NCBI GenBank assembly: GCA_015060325.1
Contig: SUYQ01000014.1
Span: forward strand, 1 to 61,275
Length of the DNA stretch: 61,275 bases
Direction of reading: 5' to 3'
Source: Bacteroidales bacterium
GTDB lineage: Bacteria > Bacteroidota > Bacteroidia > Bacteroidales > UBA932
The position numbers and the translations under genes are program-made. Shown here piece after piece: positions 60,867-61,275 of this stretch; position 1 is the stretch's first letter, and every line of letters begins with the position of its first letter. The notes beneath the pieces are model-generated. The model was not told the origin of the DNA. It did no database searches and saw nothing but the letters and a program-made list of their open reading frames with translations.

Positions 60867-61275
60867 ATGGAATATACCGTATATTGTGACGAAACCTGTC
60901 ACCTCGAACACGACAACATCAAACCTATGGCACTTGGAGCCGTATGGTGCCCCAAAGAAGCAAAGGACGAAATCTTCAAAAGACTACGCGAGATCAAGAT
61001 TGAGCATGGTCTGAAACCAACCTGTGAACTAAAGTGGAATGCCGTATCATCAGCAAAACTGGCATACTACATTGATGTCATCAACTACTTCTTTGACAAC
61101 CAGGATCTGCATTTCCGTACAGTCATAGTTCCAGACAAATCCGTGCTAAATCTCTCTGAGGCAAAAATGTCTCACGACTCTCTGTATTACAAACTGTACT
61201 TTGATCTTCTCAAGACCATCATCGAGCCAAAGTCATCATATTACATCTACCTTGACATAAAGGACACAAAAAGTC
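60867..61275 (+). CDS. DUF3800-family protein, cut by the window edge
   Basis: The first 136 codons of a gene that runs past the end. It starts MEYTVYCDETCHLEH with the acidic DE pair typical of DUF3800 (an RNase-H-like, integrase-related fold), then MALGAVWCP and a second acidic strand YYIYLDIKDTK. DUF3800 genes are common in accessory regions, phages and defence-associated clusters; function unknown. ATG at 60867 follows a good -7 box. The gene context to the right is outside the window. Confidence 0.65.
   Translation, partial: MEYTVYCDETCHLEHDNIKPMALGAVWCPKEAKDEIFKRLREIKIEHGLKPTCELKWNAVSSAKLAYYIDVINYFFDNQDLHFRTVIVPDKSVLNLSEAKMSHDSLYYKLYFDLLKTIIEPKSSYYIYLDIKDTKS

Overview
The window looks like a Bacteroidales (Bacteroidota) chromosome. 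The evidence is the gene content (type V / FimA-Mfa fimbrial locus with DUF3575, DUF3868, DUF4906 and FimB/Mfa2 genes; DUF5106; a Bacteroidales-type FrdA/FrdB; TonB-family energy transducer), promoters of the TTTG-N19-21-TAnnTTTG type, and the near absence of Shine-Dalgarno sequences. The genus cannot be fixed from sequence alone. I see no rRNA, tRNA, CRISPR array, transposase or phage gene.

Layout. 0.2-12.2 kb: tryptophanase, a PHP-domain phosphodiesterase, mutS, a glycosyltransferase-YfhO membrane protein pair, a small exported protein and a sodium symporter. 12.5-15.2 kb: folA, thyA and galM on the minus strand, separated by dispersed repeats. 15.5-28.1 kb: a seven-gene minus-strand fimbrial operon with a recognisable promoter and terminator, and a divergent membrane-anchored AraC-type regulator. 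28.1-37.1 kb: DUF5106 thioredoxin lipoprotein, Na/Pi cotransporter, a 1005-residue HExxH/propeller/barrel protein, a CpXC zinc-ribbon protein, galK and an endonuclease/exonuclease/phosphatase-family protein. 37.5-48.1 kb: ychF, then a long minus-strand run for the envelope and core functions (thioredoxin lipoprotein, PpiD-like chaperone, lptC, TPR protein, outer-membrane protein, coaX, mfd). 48.1-48.4 kb is a very AT-rich divergent spacer. 48.4-60.7 kb: ruvB, frdAB, hflX, tonB, ybeY, mnmG, ruvA, then an Fe-S group (sufS, sufE, SufT-like) running into folK. A DUF3800 gene is cut by the right edge.

How genes work together: the fimbrial genes encode an anchor, stalk, tip/adhesin-like lipoproteins and OmpA-type accessory proteins; thyA and folA form the dTMP/folate pair, with folK also in the window; galM and galK belong to the Leloir pathway; mutS, mfd, ruvA and ruvB are genome maintenance; frdA and frdB are the soluble part of fumarate reductase, with no cytochrome b gene beside them.

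Most striking signals: (i) three parS-like sites (core GTTCCACGTGGAAC, one with a mismatch) in 2.3 kb at mnmG-ruvA-sufS, one at the centre of a 50-bp perfect palindrome that also overlaps the mnmG stop codon; (ii) a folK reading frame that follows the SufT-like gene in the same frame after a single TGA and has no start codon; (iii) dispersed repeats that have become in-frame coding sequence in mutS, the glycosyltransferase and the YfhO gene; (iv) a second family of hairpin elements with the core GTGCTCCCC; (v) an unusually large insertion in MnmG. Functions are inferred from motifs read by eye; no database search was run.
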